Positions 46,427 through 56,513 of a DNA stretch of 64,000 nt are shown here, piece by piece. The stretch is from Sphingobacterium sp. CZ-UAM. GTDB taxonomy: Bacteria; Bacteroidota; Bacteroidia; Sphingobacteriales; Sphingobacteriaceae. How positions within the stretch are numbered: the stretch's first letter is position 1; each line of letters starts with the position of its first letter. Where the stretch lies: contig NZ_MTCM01000001.1 of NCBI RefSeq assembly GCF_002000245.1, positions 2,315,740 to 2,379,739 of the forward strand, read 5' to 3'. A program made the position numbers and the translations under genes. A model generated the notes under the pieces. That model had not been told where the DNA came from. It was given only the letters and a program-made list of their open reading frames with translations, and did not search any database.

Positions 46427-47317
46427 TTAGGAAGTCTCCGCTGTCGCAGAAAATTTAGCCACCAACCAATTGTCCAGTCGTTTGACAGGCTCCATTGCCC
46501 ACATTGCGACCACAAAAGGAAAGGTTAGCGTCGTCCAACCATTGTGGATCATGCAATGATCAAAATAGGTCGCTATTATAACCGCAATGAGTACATAGAT
46601 ACCATCTCTGACGCGTTGGCCACTTAACGCAATTCCACATAAAACCGCGTTGAAACTAAAGATCCCGTTGTTGGTCATATCGGTTGATTCATGCCCATGA
46701 TGCGAGATATAAACGCTAATAATGACAGCGGCGGAAGCATATAATGCCGCGATCGGCTTACTGATAAAGACGCCAATAAAAAAGATCAGTCCCGCAATTA
46801 AGCTACCCTGAAAAATAACCTGACCAAAGGCATGTCCTTCAATAAGGAAATCGTCCATTTCTTCAATATCCACAAAGTGCTCTGGAACGGTCCGTAAAGC
46901 CAATTCTGGAATACTCAATACATATAGCGCAATCCAGGTGATCATGATAAAAGGAAACGTAAACACAGGAATATTTTTCTTCAGTGCAAAGCCCATTAAA
47001 ATCGTGGTCAATGCAGAACCGATGATCAAGGAGGCCCATACCCAGATATTAGCCTGAAAATAAAAGACCAGTGCAATCCCATATAATGTGGCATTAAATC
47101 CAAAGAGCCCATCATTGATATGGTCTTCGTCAAACTTCATCAATTTCGCTGTGATTACCCCAACAAGATTCGCCAGTATCCCGGCAAATCCCATGAGTGC
47201 AGAATCATAAATAATAGCCCCAATAAACAGGACTCCAGTCCAGATGTTACCCTGTAACATAATCTGTCCAAATCCCTTAAAAACAGCTTTAACAAAAGCC
47301 AGGATGTTATTTTTCAT
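46427..47317 (-). CDS. Urea transporter (UT family)
   Basis: The 296-aa membrane protein has two homologous halves, each with the UT pore signature: DGLFGFNATLYGIALVF near residue 70 and NNGIFSFNAVLCGIALSG near residue 210. UT proteins are selective urea channels of the inner membrane. The first helices resemble GQIMLQGNIWTGVLFIGAI, seen again as GQVIFQGSLIAGLIFFIG, which confirms the duplication. It sits right after ureD, which supports the call. Confidence 0.93.
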   Translation of the reverse strand: MKNNILAFVKAVFKGFGQIMLQGNIWTGVLFIGAIIYDSALMGFAGILANLVGVITAKLMKFDEDHINDGLFGFNATLYGIALVFYFQANIWVWASLIIGSALTTILMGFALKKNIPVFTFPFIMITWIALYVLSIPELALRTVPEHFVDIEEMDDFLIEGHAFGQVIFQGSLIAGLIFFIGVFISKPIAALYASAAVIISVYISHHGHESTDMTNNGIFSFNAVLCGIALSGQRVRDGIYVLIAVIIATYFDHCMIHNGWTTLTFPFVVAMWAMEPVKRLDNWLVAKFSATAETS

Positions 47318-47360
47318 TAGAATAATTTGTTATTTAAAAATTGTATTCAGTCCCCGTTAT

Positions 47361-48152
47361 TTAATTCAGGAATAATTTTTCCCATAAAGCACTTTGCATC
47401 TCTTTAAAAAGAAGGTAAAGTTGCTCGGCACCATAGCCCAGCACACGCACCATAAAACCATCATGTTGCAAAGCACTGATACCAAAGGCAACATCCTTGG
47501 TTTCCCCATATTTCGCATAGAATGCTTCGATCCATTCATCTGGACTGACCCCGGCACTATTCAGATAGATCAGCGTCCCTTGGTGTGTATATCCTTCCAG
47601 AATGCCCAATCCCTGAATGGGCATACGATCCGGTTGTAACAGCACATTATCTTTTACAACCAGTCGACCATTCACATAACATTCCGTCAGGTTCTGAAAA
47701 TGATTGTATTGAAATTCCTCCCCGGACATTTTCCTTCCACAGGTCACGATTTCACTTAGTAGTAGATGGCAATTGGAAGCAAGATGGACAATGTTGTGAC
47801 TCAAAAAATGAGAGGAATGTTGAGGTACTACGGGGTGAGGCACATAGGAAAACACAGAATCTTCGGCCAAAGTCACCTGCATTGTCTGCGAAGAATGCCC
47901 CTTCATGTGAAACAGACGCTGATAAGCCTGCGTCTGCAACTGTAATTTTGCTCCCGGCGCAATATCAATTTTGATCTGATGATCATCACCATCCAATAAT
48001 CCCGGTGAGGAACTCATGATCATCAAATAAGCGGCATTGTCTTTTTGATATTGACCGACAGGGACAATGCGAAAAGGTTGAGTGACATAAGCATCCTTCA
48101 TAAAGGATTTCCCTTCACGATGTGCTATTTTGACGGCTAAAGAACAAATCAT
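47361..48152 (-). CDS. ureD: Urease accessory protein UreD
   Basis: The 263-aa protein is the UreD/UreH scaffold that, with UreF and UreG, docks on apo-urease and channels nickel to the active site. Recognisable parts are TQPFRIVPVG, SSPGLLDGDDHQIKIDI, QLQTQAYQRLFHMK and YVPHPVVPQHSSHFLSHNIVHL. It overlaps nothing but begins 2 bases after the ureG stop. Confidence 0.93.
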   Translation of the reverse strand: MICSLAVKIAHREGKSFMKDAYVTQPFRIVPVGQYQKDNAAYLMIMSSSPGLLDGDDHQIKIDIAPGAKLQLQTQAYQRLFHMKGHSSQTMQVTLAEDSVFSYVPHPVVPQHSSHFLSHNIVHLASNCHLLLSEIVTCGRKMSGEEFQYNHFQNLTECYVNGRLVVKDNVLLQPDRMPIQGLGILEGYTHQGTLIYLNSAGVSPDEWIEAFYAKYGETKDVAFGISALQHDGFMVRVLGYGAEQLYLLFKEMQSALWEKLFLN

Positions 48153-48154
48153 AA

Positions 48155-48793
48155 TTAACGAAGTAAATTAGGTTCTTCAATATCTTGAAGCAATGCATAT
48201 TTCTTGATCCAGCCCACAATCTCTTCCAGACCGTCGCCAGTTTTCAAATTGGAGAACAAAAATGGCGCACCTTTGCGCATCATACGGGCATCATGTTCCA
48301 TGACCTCCAGGCTCGCACCCACATAAGGCGCCAAGTCTTTCTTGTTGATTAATAACAGATCCGAACGTGTAATCGCAGGACCACCTTTACGTGGCATTTT
48401 TTCACCCTCAGCGACATCAATGACGAAAATGGTGATATCTGCCAAATCTGGGCTATAGGTTGAAGTTAGGTTGTCGCCCCCACTTTCGATCAAAATAAGT
48501 TCGAGATCAGGAAAACGGCTAGCCAGTTCGTCTACAGCTTCCAGATTCATACTCGCATCTTCACGTATCGCGGTATGTGGACAACCTCCTGTTTCAACAC
48601 CGATAATACGTTCGCGGGGTAATAAGCTATTTTTTGCCATATACTCCGCATCTTCTTTGGTGTAGATATCATTTGTAATAACCGCCAGATCTAACTCATT
48701 TGCCAGACGTCTGCTCAATCTTTCCAATAACGCTGTTTTGCCGGAACCCACAGGACCGCCGACACCGATCTTAACATATTTTCTATTTTCCAT
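48155..48793 (-). CDS. ureG: Urease accessory GTPase UreG
   Basis: The 212-aa GTPase powers nickel insertion. The P-loop [15 protein letters not shown] is at residues ~12-26, the Ni/Zn-binding Cys-Pro-His motif in [17 protein letters not shown] near residue 70, [13 protein letters not shown] near 103 and NKKDL as the base-recognition motif. It is smaller than HypB and lacks HypB's N-terminal extension. It sits between ureF and ureD. Confidence 0.97.
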   Translation of the reverse strand: MENRKYVKIGVGGPVGSGKTALLERLSRRLANELDLAVITNDIYTKEDAEYMAKNSLLPRERIIGVETGGCPHTAIREDASMNLEAVDELASRFPDLELILIESGGDNLTSTYSPDLADITIFVIDVAEGEKMPRKGGPAITRSDLLLINKKDLAPYVGASLEVMEHDARMMRKGAPFLFSNLKTGDGLEEIVGWIKKYALLQDIEEPNLLR

Positions 48794-48804
48794 TTTATTT
48801 GATT

Positions 48805-49500
48805 TTAAGAGATATAAACTCTAGAATATAATCGTTCGTGTTGCATGCAGCGGATATCAAATCCGATATTGCACAGCCCCACTAAATTTCGTTCAACTGC
48901 TAAAGTCTCGTGACAAAGCCCAAGTATATCATCGTGTAGGCCAAAAAGAACATCCTGACCATCGAGCTGTCCGAGCGGCACGAGTTTCACGGCATTTGTC
49001 ACCATGGTGATGGATGCATTGTAATAAAAGCCATGTAATGCTTCCTCCAAAGGAATTTCCAATAACGAAGCCAGCATACCATACATCAAGCAATAGTGGC
49101 TATCTACTTCCTTTTTCTGAATTAATTTGCCCCAGGCAACAACAAAATCCTGTTGTTGATAACGGCTAAATATTTTGTAAATGCGTACGCCCAGTTTTTT
49201 ACTTGCTTCCCGGATCTCTTTTGGACTCTTCAATGCTGTACACTCCTGATCCAAAGCGATCAGTGCATTTAAATCCTTAGATGTGGTGGCCTCGTAGGCC
49301 AATTTCATCAGGGCAGCATCGTTATACTTTAGATTGTACCATAAATTATGGCGCACATATTTGTCAGTAGTTGCTTTATCACAGACTAAACCCTGCTGCA
49401 CATAGGTTTCCAGCCCATTTGAATGGGTAAATCCACCGATCGGTAGCGTCGGATCTGCGAGATGGAGCAACTTGCCCAGAAAAGTATTTTTCATTGACAT
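48805..49500 (-). CDS. ureF: Urease accessory protein UreF
   Basis: The 231-aa all-helical protein bridges UreD and UreG. It begins with the family's [27 protein letters not shown] segment and has [18 protein letters not shown] and [13 protein letters not shown] in the expected order. It lies 11 bases before ureG and 3 bases after ureE. Confidence 0.95.
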   Translation of the reverse strand: MSMKNTFLGKLLHLADPTLPIGGFTHSNGLETYVQQGLVCDKATTDKYVRHNLWYNLKYNDAALMKLAYEATTSKDLNALIALDQECTALKSPKEIREASKKLGVRIYKIFSRYQQQDFVVAWGKLIQKKEVDSHYCLMYGMLASLLEIPLEEALHGFYYNASITMVTNAVKLVPLGQLDGQDVLFGLHDDILGLCHETLAVERNLVGLCNIGFDIRCMQHERLYSRVYIS

Positions 49501-49503
49501 AAA

Positions 49504-50052
49504 TTATTTATTCATTATTGTTGATGCGACCGTCGACGCAATACCAGTATCCTCTTGCTCCTGAATGAACAGCGGAATATTTTTTGTCGAAAATTTCAAC
49601 TTTTGATGATGCTTTGGGTCTACGTTTGCGTGGAGTGGATTCAGCAGCTGCTGCATACAGCACACAGGGTCAAATCCATTTTTGGTCAACCACTCGTACA
49701 TGGAGCGTTCGTAAGGCATCAGCAATTCATTTGCCTCTACGAATAGAGGCAAATGTTTGTTTCCGATTTCACTGCTGACAAAAGCAATCTGAAGGAAATC
49801 AATTGCCATCACTTTGATAACTTCACAGGCTCTGATCGTAACCACAACTATTTTTTCTTCATCTTCATACAGGATATCGCCGTCCTGCAAGCAGGAAGTA
49901 TTGCCCAATAATTTTACAGCAATATCCATCCCCTCCGTTGTACGAAGACGTTGAATACGTTTGGTGGATTCATACCATTCAATCGACAGCAGATCATGAC
50001 GCTTATTGTTCTGCTCGCGATTGATATTCCTTGTGATTTCTGTGATAATCAT
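49504..50052 (-). CDS. ureE: Urease nickel metallochaperone UreE (copy 1)
   Basis: The 182-aa protein delivers nickel to UreG. The first domain contains SIEWYESTKRIQRLRT. The metal-binding domain contains IGNKHLPLF near residue 100, the conserved nickel-site His. The C-terminal tail is short and not poly-His (DPKHHQKLKF), as in Bacteroidota. It lies within the ureABC-EFGD run and differs strongly from the second UreE at 59994-60494. Confidence 0.93.
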   Translation of the reverse strand: MIITEITRNINREQNNKRHDLLSIEWYESTKRIQRLRTTEGMDIAVKLLGNTSCLQDGDILYEDEEKIVVVTIRACEVIKVMAIDFLQIAFVSSEIGNKHLPLFVEANELLMPYERSMYEWLTKNGFDPVCCMQQLLNPLHANVDPKHHQKLKFSTKNIPLFIQEQEDTGIASTVASTIMNK

Positions 50053-50061
50053 TTTCGTGCT

Positions 50062-50646
50062 TTAAAAAAATAGATTTTTTGACAATCCCAATCCCACAGT
50101 TGATCCATTGATCCCTGTAATCACTTCGTGATCATCTGGAATAACAGCATCCTTGCCATGCTTCTTCTTGTAAGAAAGCTCCGCGACTTTTGCTTTCAAA
50201 GCCCAGCCTTTTCCAAGGTTAATACCCACCAATGGATACACTCTGAACAGGAAACCATTGTAGCTTCCATCCACCATGCCTCCGGATGCATTAACAACAT
50301 GCTGGTCACCCCAGATGTAATGCGCGTCTACCTGCCCGATCAACATAAAATGTTCACCTAAAGGCCAGGTGTTGCTGTAGAATGGACCAACTTCATGGGA
50401 ATGATCTGTAAAGTCGAGCGCCTTCGTATAGGCGTTGTTGAACCCATAATTTATCCCCACATTCATGTTGTCATTAAAAAAATAACCTACGCCCAGTGGT
50501 GCTGCACTAAATTGGTGGCCAGCGGTGGTTTCATGGTAATTGAGCGAACCATACAGCATGATTCCACCTTTTTGAGCAGAAGCCGATTGTATCGAAAAGC
50601 ATGCTATTGCCAGGCAACATCCCAAAAATATTTTTAAATTTTTCAT
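50062..50646 (-). CDS. Outer-membrane beta-barrel protein in the urease operon
   Basis: The 194-aa precursor has a signal peptide (IFLGCCLAIACFSIQSASAQ). It has strands of an 8-stranded OmpW/OmpA-like barrel (GGIMLYGSLNYHETTAG, NMNVGINYGFNNAY, LIGQVDAHYIWGDQ) and ends with aromatic residues (GLGLSKNLFF), as expected for insertion by BAM. It lies between ureC and ureE, 10 bases before ureE. It is rich in His and Asp (DFTDHSHEVG), which may bind nickel. Function is not known. Confidence 0.75.
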   Translation of the reverse strand: MKNLKIFLGCCLAIACFSIQSASAQKGGIMLYGSLNYHETTAGHQFSAAPLGVGYFFNDNMNVGINYGFNNAYTKALDFTDHSHEVGPFYSNTWPLGEHFMLIGQVDAHYIWGDQHVVNASGGMVDGSYNGFLFRVYPLVGINLGKGWALKAKVAELSYKKKHGKDAVIPDDHEVITGINGSTVGLGLSKNLFF

Positions 50647-50801
50647 TACTATATCGTTGTTTTAAGGGTAATAAAACGATCATGGGCCTTCCTTTGCCCA
50701 TTGATCATCAGCGCTACGTTTGGCTCATGACCGCTTTATTCATGTGTTTTTCATTTATAATGGCCTGATGCAAGATCAAGCCATGGTAGTCTCCATTCAG
50801 A

Positions 50802-52523
50802 TTAAAACAAGAAATACAACTGTCCTAAAGAAACGGTATCAATCGGCTGAGAACGCAAAATTTCTCCATCCAGACTTACTTCATAGTTCTCCGGATTAAC
50901 GATAATTTCGGGTGTAGCGTCGTTGTGGATCATATCTTTTTTGGAGATATTCCGACAGTTTTCTACAGGAAGTACCCCTTTTGCTAAACCGTATTCCTCT
51001 TTAATGCCGTTTTCGAATGAAATTTTGGAAACAAAGTTGAAACAGGTGCTATGAACAGCTTTTCCCAATCCGCCGAACATTGTACGTAAGATAATTGGTT
51101 GTGGTGTAGGAATGGATGCGTTGGCATCTCCCATTTTGGACGCGATGATCATACCACCTTTGATAATCATTTCCGGTTTAGCACCAAACAAGGCTGGGCG
51201 CCAGATAACCATATCCGCGATTTTACCCGGTTCGATAGAACCTACGTATTTTGAGATACCATGTGCAATCGCGGGGTTGATTGTATATTTTGCGACATAA
51301 CGACGTGCACGGAAGTTATCGTTGTTTTTTCCTTCGTCTTCAGGTAGCGGACCTACTTGTTTTCTCATTTTATCCGCTGTCTGCCAGGTACGTGTGATCA
51401 CCTCACCTACACGGCCCATTGCCTGTGAATCTGAACTCATGATACTGAATACGCCACGATCTTGCAATACATCCTCAGCTGCGATTGTCTCCGGACGGAT
51501 ACGTGAATCGGCGAAAGCCACATCCTCAGGAATTTCTTTACTCAGGTGGTGACAGACCATCAACATATCCAAGTGCTCATCAATCGTATTTTTTGTAAAT
51601 GGACGTGTCGGATTTGTGGAAGCTGGCAATACATTTGGATACATGGCCGATTTGATAATATCCGGAGCATGACCACCACCGGCACCTTCCGTATGGAAGG
51701 TATGGATTACACGACCGTTGATCGCCTGAATCGTATCTTCTAAGAAACCCGCTTCATTTAAGGTATCGGTATGAATGGCAACCTGTACATCGTATTTATC
51801 AGCTACCGTCAATGCCCTATCAATTGTTGCGGGTGTTGCTCCCCAGTCTTCGTGAATTTTAACCCCCAAAGCTCCGGCTTCAATCTGTTCAACAATGGGT
51901 TGTTCAGTTCCCACATTTCCTTTTCCAAAGAAGCCAAAGTTCATCGGTAGATCTTCCACCGCTTGCATCATGCGACGGATATTCCACTTTCCTGGAGTTA
52001 CGGTGGTTGCGTTTGTTCCGTCCGCTGGACCGGTACCACCCCCAATCATGGTGGTAATACCACTGTATAAGGCTGTTTCGACCTGTGTAGGGCTGATATA
52101 GTGAATATGGGTATCTATACCACCCGGTGTTAAGATATAGCCAGATCCGCCATGCACTTCGGTAGAAGCGCCAATAATCATATTTGGCGTAATGTTATCC
52201 ATTGTATCCGGATTTCCAGCACGGCCGACACCGACAATCTTACCATCCTTGATACCGATATCACCTTTCACAATTCCCCAGTGGTCAATCACGATAGCAT
52301 CGGTGATCACCATATCCAAGGTGCCTTCATCACGTGTGTGAACGGAAGATTGACACATACCGTCACGTACGGTCTTACCACCACCAAATTTTGCTTCATC
52401 TCCATAATAAGCGTAGTCCTTTTCAACTTCGATAATGATATCGGTATCGCCTAAACGGATTTTATCGCCACTTGTCGGACCAAAGATGGCGCTATAATTT
52501 ACTTTGCTAACTTTTAAACTCAT
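50802..52523 (-). CDS. ureC: Urease alpha subunit
   Basis: The 573-aa catalytic subunit hydrolyses urea to ammonia and carbamate in the cytoplasm. Nickel ligands are visible: His139 and His141 in [12 protein letters not shown], the carbamylated Lys222 in [10 protein letters not shown], His251 in AIHTDTLNE and His277 in [12 protein letters not shown]. The flap Cys324-His325 is in MVCHHLSKE. The N-terminal beta-strand region has [11 protein letters not shown]. Length is normal. It overlaps ureB by 4 bases. Confidence 0.98.
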   Translation of the reverse strand: MSLKVSKVNYSAIFGPTSGDKIRLGDTDIIIEVEKDYAYYGDEAKFGGGKTVRDGMCQSSVHTRDEGTLDMVITDAIVIDHWGIVKGDIGIKDGKIVGVGRAGNPDTMDNITPNMIIGASTEVHGGSGYILTPGGIDTHIHYISPTQVETALYSGITTMIGGGTGPADGTNATTVTPGKWNIRRMMQAVEDLPMNFGFFGKGNVGTEQPIVEQIEAGALGVKIHEDWGATPATIDRALTVADKYDVQVAIHTDTLNEAGFLEDTIQAINGRVIHTFHTEGAGGGHAPDIIKSAMYPNVLPASTNPTRPFTKNTIDEHLDMLMVCHHLSKEIPEDVAFADSRIRPETIAAEDVLQDRGVFSIMSSDSQAMGRVGEVITRTWQTADKMRKQVGPLPEDEGKNNDNFRARRYVAKYTINPAIAHGISKYVGSIEPGKIADMVIWRPALFGAKPEMIIKGGMIIASKMGDANASIPTPQPIILRTMFGGLGKAVHSTCFNFVSKISFENGIKEEYGLAKGVLPVENCRNISKKDMIHNDATPEIIVNPENYEVSLDGEILRSQPIDTVSLGQLYFLF

Positions 52524-52912
52524 GATACTTTGTTTTTAAAGCCTTGTTCTTTCACTTTTTTCATTGCATTTTCTTTCGCAACTTCGGTTTCGGTATCACC
52601 GTTTACCAAGTCGTTGTGCCCGTAGATTCTTCTGGCACCTGCATAAGGAACCAATTCTACATCTTTGGATTCTCCCGGTTCAAAACGCACCGCTGTACTT
52701 GCGATAATATTCAATCGCTTGCCAAAAGCTTTTGCACGGTCAAATTCCATCATCTTGTTCACTTCAAAGAAGTGAAAATGCGAACCTACCTGAATTGGTC
52801 TGTCTCCTGTGTTTGTTACGGTAATCGTCGTAACTTCTCTACCTTCATTACAGATGACATGGCCATCCGCTATAAAAAATTCTCCTGGAATCATAAATTC
52901 TATTTTTAACAA
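52520..52912 (-). CDS. ureB: Urease beta subunit
   Basis: The 130-aa subunit has [19 protein letters not shown], then [28 protein letters not shown] and the [22 protein letters not shown] motif. It is a separate gene, as in most bacteria except Helicobacter, where it is fused to UreA. It follows ureA without a gap and overlaps the start of ureC by 4 bases. Confidence 0.97.
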   Translation of the reverse strand: MLKIEFMIPGEFFIADGHVICNEGREVTTITVTNTGDRPIQVGSHFHFFEVNKMMEFDRAKAFGKRLNIIASTAVRFEPGESKDVELVPYAGARRIYGHNDLVNGDTETEVAKENAMKKVKEQGFKNKVS

Positions 52913-53215
52913 TTATCGAATCGGATTATGAACGGTAACCAATTTGGTACCATCCGGAAAAGTCGCTTCAATCTGCACGTCGTGAATCATTTCGGGCACA
53001 CCTTCCATGACATCTTCACGTGTCAATAATGTCGCACCATACTGCATTAAATCAGCCACAGTACGGCCATCACGTGCGGCTTCCAGAAGCTCACTGCTGA
53101 TCAATGCAATAGACTCCGGATAATTTAGTTTAAGTCCTCTAGCTCTACGTTTTTTCGCTAGTTCACCGGCAAGATGAAGCAATAGCTTCTCTGTCTCTCT
53201 AGGTAATAAATGCAT
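52913..53215 (-). CDS. ureA: Urease gamma subunit
   Basis: The 100-aa subunit begins [20 protein letters not shown] and has the signature [30 protein letters not shown] and [18 protein letters not shown] with [15 protein letters not shown]. It is first of ureABC; the next gene upstream is a small exported protein 159 bases away, and no -7 box was found in that gap, so it is probably transcribed from 53.8 kb. Confidence 0.97.
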   Translation of the reverse strand: MHLLPRETEKLLLHLAGELAKKRRARGLKLNYPESIALISSELLEAARDGRTVADLMQYGATLLTREDVMEGVPEMIHDVQIEATFPDGTKLVTVHNPIR

Positions 53216-53374
53216 ATAAAATATTATTTAAATTGTTGTTATTTCAGTCGAAAACAAGTCAGTACAAGCCCCGACGACTTTAAAAAATCGTTCAAAAAAC
53301 CTGATAAACGAAGCCCATAGCAAAAGCTTACGGCATAGCGTTTCAGTTCTCAGCGTTGTAAGAAAAGGAAAGGA

Positions 53375-53785
53375 TTATCCCTGAAATGGGATCTTTAAAC
53401 TTTGGAAAAGAATGTATTTTGGTGGTAGGACCAATCGATCCATGTAAGGTGTTCTGTTATTCCGCATGTTGAGACATACAGGATAGCAAAATATAAAAAG
53501 ACAAATATACAATACACTCAGACCAAGGAGCTTACTCCATTCATCTTTTAAGTCGACCTGTTCACTGACATCATAAAGGTCATGATCGTGTACAGCGGCA
53601 ACTATATTTTCCCGTTCGGGTTGATCGGCACTTTTGTCAATTTGTTTATGGGTGCTTGACACACCGAGAGAGGTACCCGAGGAATTATGAATTTTAAGCT
53701 GTTCAGAAATAGTCATTCCTTTCAGGAGCAGGACGCTCAAAAGAAAAACTAAAAAAACTAAACTATGCCTAATCATTGTATTCAC
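53375..53785 (-). CDS. Small exported protein, head of the urease segment
   Basis: I do not recognise a named family. The 136-aa protein has an N-terminal signal or anchor (SLVFLVFLLSVLLLKGM), a His/Asp patch (AAVHDHDLYD, residue ~65), a second hydrophobic segment (LLGLSVLYICLFIFCYPVCL) and ends YILFQSLKIPFQG. The end resembles LLFEQIKIPF of the protein at 61733-62131, which heads the hypA segment. Both genes have the same upstream 14-mer. It could be a metal-responsive or Ni-binding envelope protein, but this is inference. Confidence 0.6.
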   Translation of the reverse strand: MNTMIRHSLVFLVFLLSVLLLKGMTISEQLKIHNSSGTSLGVSSTHKQIDKSADQPERENIVAAVHDHDLYDVSEQVDLKDEWSKLLGLSVLYICLFIFCYPVCLNMRNNRTPYMDRLVLPPKYILFQSLKIPFQG

Positions 53786-53804
53786 AATCCTATTATTTGT
53801 TGCC

Positions 53805-53851
53805 CAAATTTACAACCAAAGCAGGCCAATCACTAGTACAAATCTTGAATT
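53805..53851 (-). promoter_or_regulatory. -7 box and shared 14-mer of the urease segment
   Basis: On the minus strand TAAATTTG (53805-53812) is a -7 box, and AATTCAAGATTTGT (53838-53851) lies 25 bases upstream of it. The 14-mer is repeated exactly before the hypA segment. In this copy a mirrored ACAAATTTAGA 9 bases further upstream makes an imperfect dyad. It may be an activator or repressor site. Confidence 0.55.
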
Positions 53852-53884
53852 AAATAGTCTAAATTTGTCGAAAAACCTGCTTTG
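53817..53884. repeat. Inverted repeat around the urease-segment control region
   Basis: CAAAGCAGG (53817-53825) and CCTGCTTTG (53876-53884) are perfect 9-bp inverse copies about 50 bases apart (13 of 13 with one mismatch when extended). They enclose the shared 14-mer. Confidence 0.6.
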
Positions 53885-53898
53885 ATTGTTTTTTTTAA

Positions 53899-56352
53899 TT
53901 AAAATGAATAACCAATTGAAACCATAATGTTTCTTGGTGCCCCTGCGAAGGCCCGTGTATAGTCAAATCCCCCTAAAAAATAGTATTTATCAAATACATT
54001 GTTTAGGTTAAGCGCCATTTTCATGGCACCGATATGATAATAAGCCGCCGCATTAACTGTCGTATAGGAAGGCCATTGTCCCCAAAGAGCATTTCCTTCG
54101 CTATCCTTCCCAATGCTATTGTCCATACGTTTGCTATCAACATAATAAACACCGGCACCAAAGCCAAGTCCTTTTAAGGAAGTATTGGAGAATACATATT
54201 TTAACCAGGCGCTGGCCATATTTTTAGGTGCTCCCGGTAGCGCCTGCCCGACTTCAGAGGCAACAGAAGAGGCCTTCACTTCGGTATGGTTAAACGTATA
54301 ATTTGCCATCACCTGGAATTCTTTGGTCAGCTGCCCGCGAACATCCAGCTCCACTCCCCGTGACAATGCTTTTCCAGATTGTCTATACTCCGGTAATCCC
54401 GAGTCATTGATTGTTCCTGTTGCAATAAGCATATTTCTACGCTCGATCTGAAACAAGGAAAGATCCATTTGCAGCTGATCTTTAAAAAAGCCCGTTTTCA
54501 GCCCTGTTTCAATTTGAAAACTGCGTTCAGCTTCAAAAGCTTTATCTGCACCATAGTCTTTATAATTCTGGATAAAATTAGCGCCTACCGGTACAAAACC
54601 CTGCGAGTAGCTTGCAAAGTAATTAATCTGCTTGTTGATTCCATAAGTCAGACCGAAACGGGGCAACAAGGCATTTTGTGTAGCATGAAAGCGATTCTGT
54701 CCATCAATAGTTTCCGAAGAATAATGTTCATGCCTCAGCCCCACAATTAATTTCAGACGATCCGCAATGCTGATCTGATCCTGTATGTATTTACCGGTCG
54801 TTTTATAGGGACTCAAAAAAGGATAAGCGACCTGTGTCCGCCAGACGTAGTTGGTCAGATCATGGGTGGTATAGGTCGGGTTGTTCAGGTCAAAAGTCAA
54901 CGGCACCACTTTGCCATCCACAGTTTGCTGTCTGGCTTCCCGTAACTGATTTTCTTTGTCACCACGATACTGTGCGAAGTCAATCCCCGCAACGATATGG
55001 TGGTCAATTTTATCCCCGAGCAGATCCCATTTGATATATCCGACGACATTGTCGGTATAATCACGGCCATGACGGTCAAAGAAACGCATATTCATGATGG
55101 TGTTATGTGGGGCATCCGCAAAAGTATTTAGCGTACGGTGCTCGTTGACATCTTCCTGATAGATGGATTTCATATAGCTCAGGTTCAGGCTCACATTTTC
55201 TGCCAGCCTTTGCGCCAATCGTCCACTCAATGAAAAAGTCTTGGAATTATAGAAATCAGAAGGCTGACTTAAAGTAAACGAACGTGGCAAGGCATAAAAG
55301 TTATTCTCCTTTATCCCCATTCCCCGATCCAGATAACCGTTGAACTGATTGTATACCACATCGATGTCTACGGTTGTCCCTGCAGCGGGCTTAAATGTAA
55401 ATGAAGGTGCCAGCATCATCCGTTTTTGACGGTTCACATCGCGAAAGGTTTTGGTATCTTCATAGCCAGCATTAAAGCGATAGAGAATTCGTTTTGCATT
55501 ATCCAATGGACCGCCCAAATCCACTGTGGTGCGCATCGTTTCAAAGCTTCCGGCAGCAAAACTGACATGACCTTTAAAATCTTCCAAAGGCTTTTTCGTC
55601 GTCATATTGATGGTACCACCGGGTACAATGTCGCCAAATAGAGAAGCTCCAGGGCCTTTCAGCACCTCAAGGTTTTCGAGATTGATTGTTAGTGGGGAAT
55701 TATAATAACTATTGCCGTAACCATAGCCCGAACGTAGACCGTTCACTAAACGGACTCCAGTTTCATAACCGCTTTTAAAACCACGGATCACCACGTCATC
55801 ATAAGATGAAGCCTCAGTGACACCTGCAAGGTCCTGCACCAGTGCCCCTGTTGTAAATGCTTGCTTATCTTCAATAAATTCCTTACTCAGTACAGCCACA
55901 GATTGTGGTAGGTCTTTCAGCTTTCCAGCGAACTTACCGCCCAACTCCATGTTGTTGGTCAAATAGGAATTATTACGACGGCCGGTAACCAATACTTCAT
56001 CCAAGGTCCGCCCTCCCTCTTCCATCATGAGTCGAATTCCTTTTTTCGGATTCCATGTAGTCTCATCAATACGAATAAGTTGTGATTTATAGCCGATCGC
56101 TTCGGCGCGCAATTGTACCGGAAGGGTTGTCGCGGTAGTAAAAGCAAATTCGCCATTCGTGGCAGTACTGATCTTTTGTCCTTGGTTTTCAAGTGTCAAA
56201 GTCACTCCTGGAATTGGATTTCCGTTATCATCCTGTATCTTCCCAAAAATCATAAAGCTCTGTTGGGCGTAAACAGCCACTGGGGTGACAGCACTTGCCA
56301 ATAATGCGAAAGCGAGTGCTTTCATTGTGTTTTTCATCCGTATATTGTTCAT
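53899..56352 (-). CDS. TonB-dependent receptor, siderophore-type, probably nickel-chelate
   Basis: The 817-aa precursor has a signal sequence (MKALAFALLASAVTPVAVYAQ), a carboxypeptidase-regulatory domain (residues ~35-110), the plug domain with LKDLPQSVAVLSKEFIEDKQA and VVIRGFKSG..., and a 22-strand barrel ending APRNIMVSIGYSF. These are features of the FhuA/FecA-like siderophore receptor class. It sits between a metal ABC importer and urease genes, so nickel-chelate uptake is inferred. Iron is the alternative. It is preceded by a leader with nested hairpins. Confidence 0.88.
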   Translation of the reverse strand: MNNIRMKNTMKALAFALLASAVTPVAVYAQQSFMIFGKIQDDNGNPIPGVTLTLENQGQKISTATNGEFAFTTATTLPVQLRAEAIGYKSQLIRIDETTWNPKKGIRLMMEEGGRTLDEVLVTGRRNNSYLTNNMELGGKFAGKLKDLPQSVAVLSKEFIEDKQAFTTGALVQDLAGVTEASSYDDVVIRGFKSGYETGVRLVNGLRSGYGYGNSYYNSPLTINLENLEVLKGPGASLFGDIVPGGTINMTTKKPLEDFKGHVSFAAGSFETMRTTVDLGGPLDNAKRILYRFNAGYEDTKTFRDVNRQKRMMLAPSFTFKPAAGTTVDIDVVYNQFNGYLDRGMGIKENNFYALPRSFTLSQPSDFYNSKTFSLSGRLAQRLAENVSLNLSYMKSIYQEDVNEHRTLNTFADAPHNTIMNMRFFDRHGRDYTDNVVGYIKWDLLGDKIDHHIVAGIDFAQYRGDKENQLREARQQTVDGKVVPLTFDLNNPTYTTHDLTNYVWRTQVAYPFLSPYKTTGKYIQDQISIADRLKLIVGLRHEHYSSETIDGQNRFHATQNALLPRFGLTYGINKQINYFASYSQGFVPVGANFIQNYKDYGADKAFEAERSFQIETGLKTGFFKDQLQMDLSLFQIERRNMLIATGTINDSGLPEYRQSGKALSRGVELDVRGQLTKEFQVMANYTFNHTEVKASSVASEVGQALPGAPKNMASAWLKYVFSNTSLKGLGFGAGVYYVDSKRMDNSIGKDSEGNALWGQWPSYTTVNAAAYYHIGAMKMALNLNNVFDKYYFLGGFDYTRAFAGAPRNIMVSIGYSF

Positions 56353-56370
56353 TAGTCAGATGACACATAT

Positions 56371-56422
56371 CCTGTTTAAAACTCACCTATGGTGATCCTA
56401 TTAAAATAAGATGCTAAACAGG
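56371..56422 (-). promoter_or_regulatory. Nested dyads in the TonB receptor leader
   Basis: CCTGTTTA (56371-56378) and TAAACAGG (56415-56422) are inverse copies. The inner hairpin TCACC-TAT-GGTGA (56385-56397) lies between them, 20-60 bases upstream of the receptor start. It may be an operator or a leader RNA fold. Confidence 0.4.
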
Positions 56423-56513
56423 CACAGTTCATCTGGAATTATTTTGTTAGCTATTGCTGATTTATTTTATTTCTTGCATTCTGTGCGAATTCTCTTCACA
56501 AAACTGGATAGCC

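Noticed and set aside
56353..56513. Cobalamin riboswitch upstream of the TonB receptor
   Set aside because: The conserved cobalamin aptamer core was not found; only short nested dyads are present.
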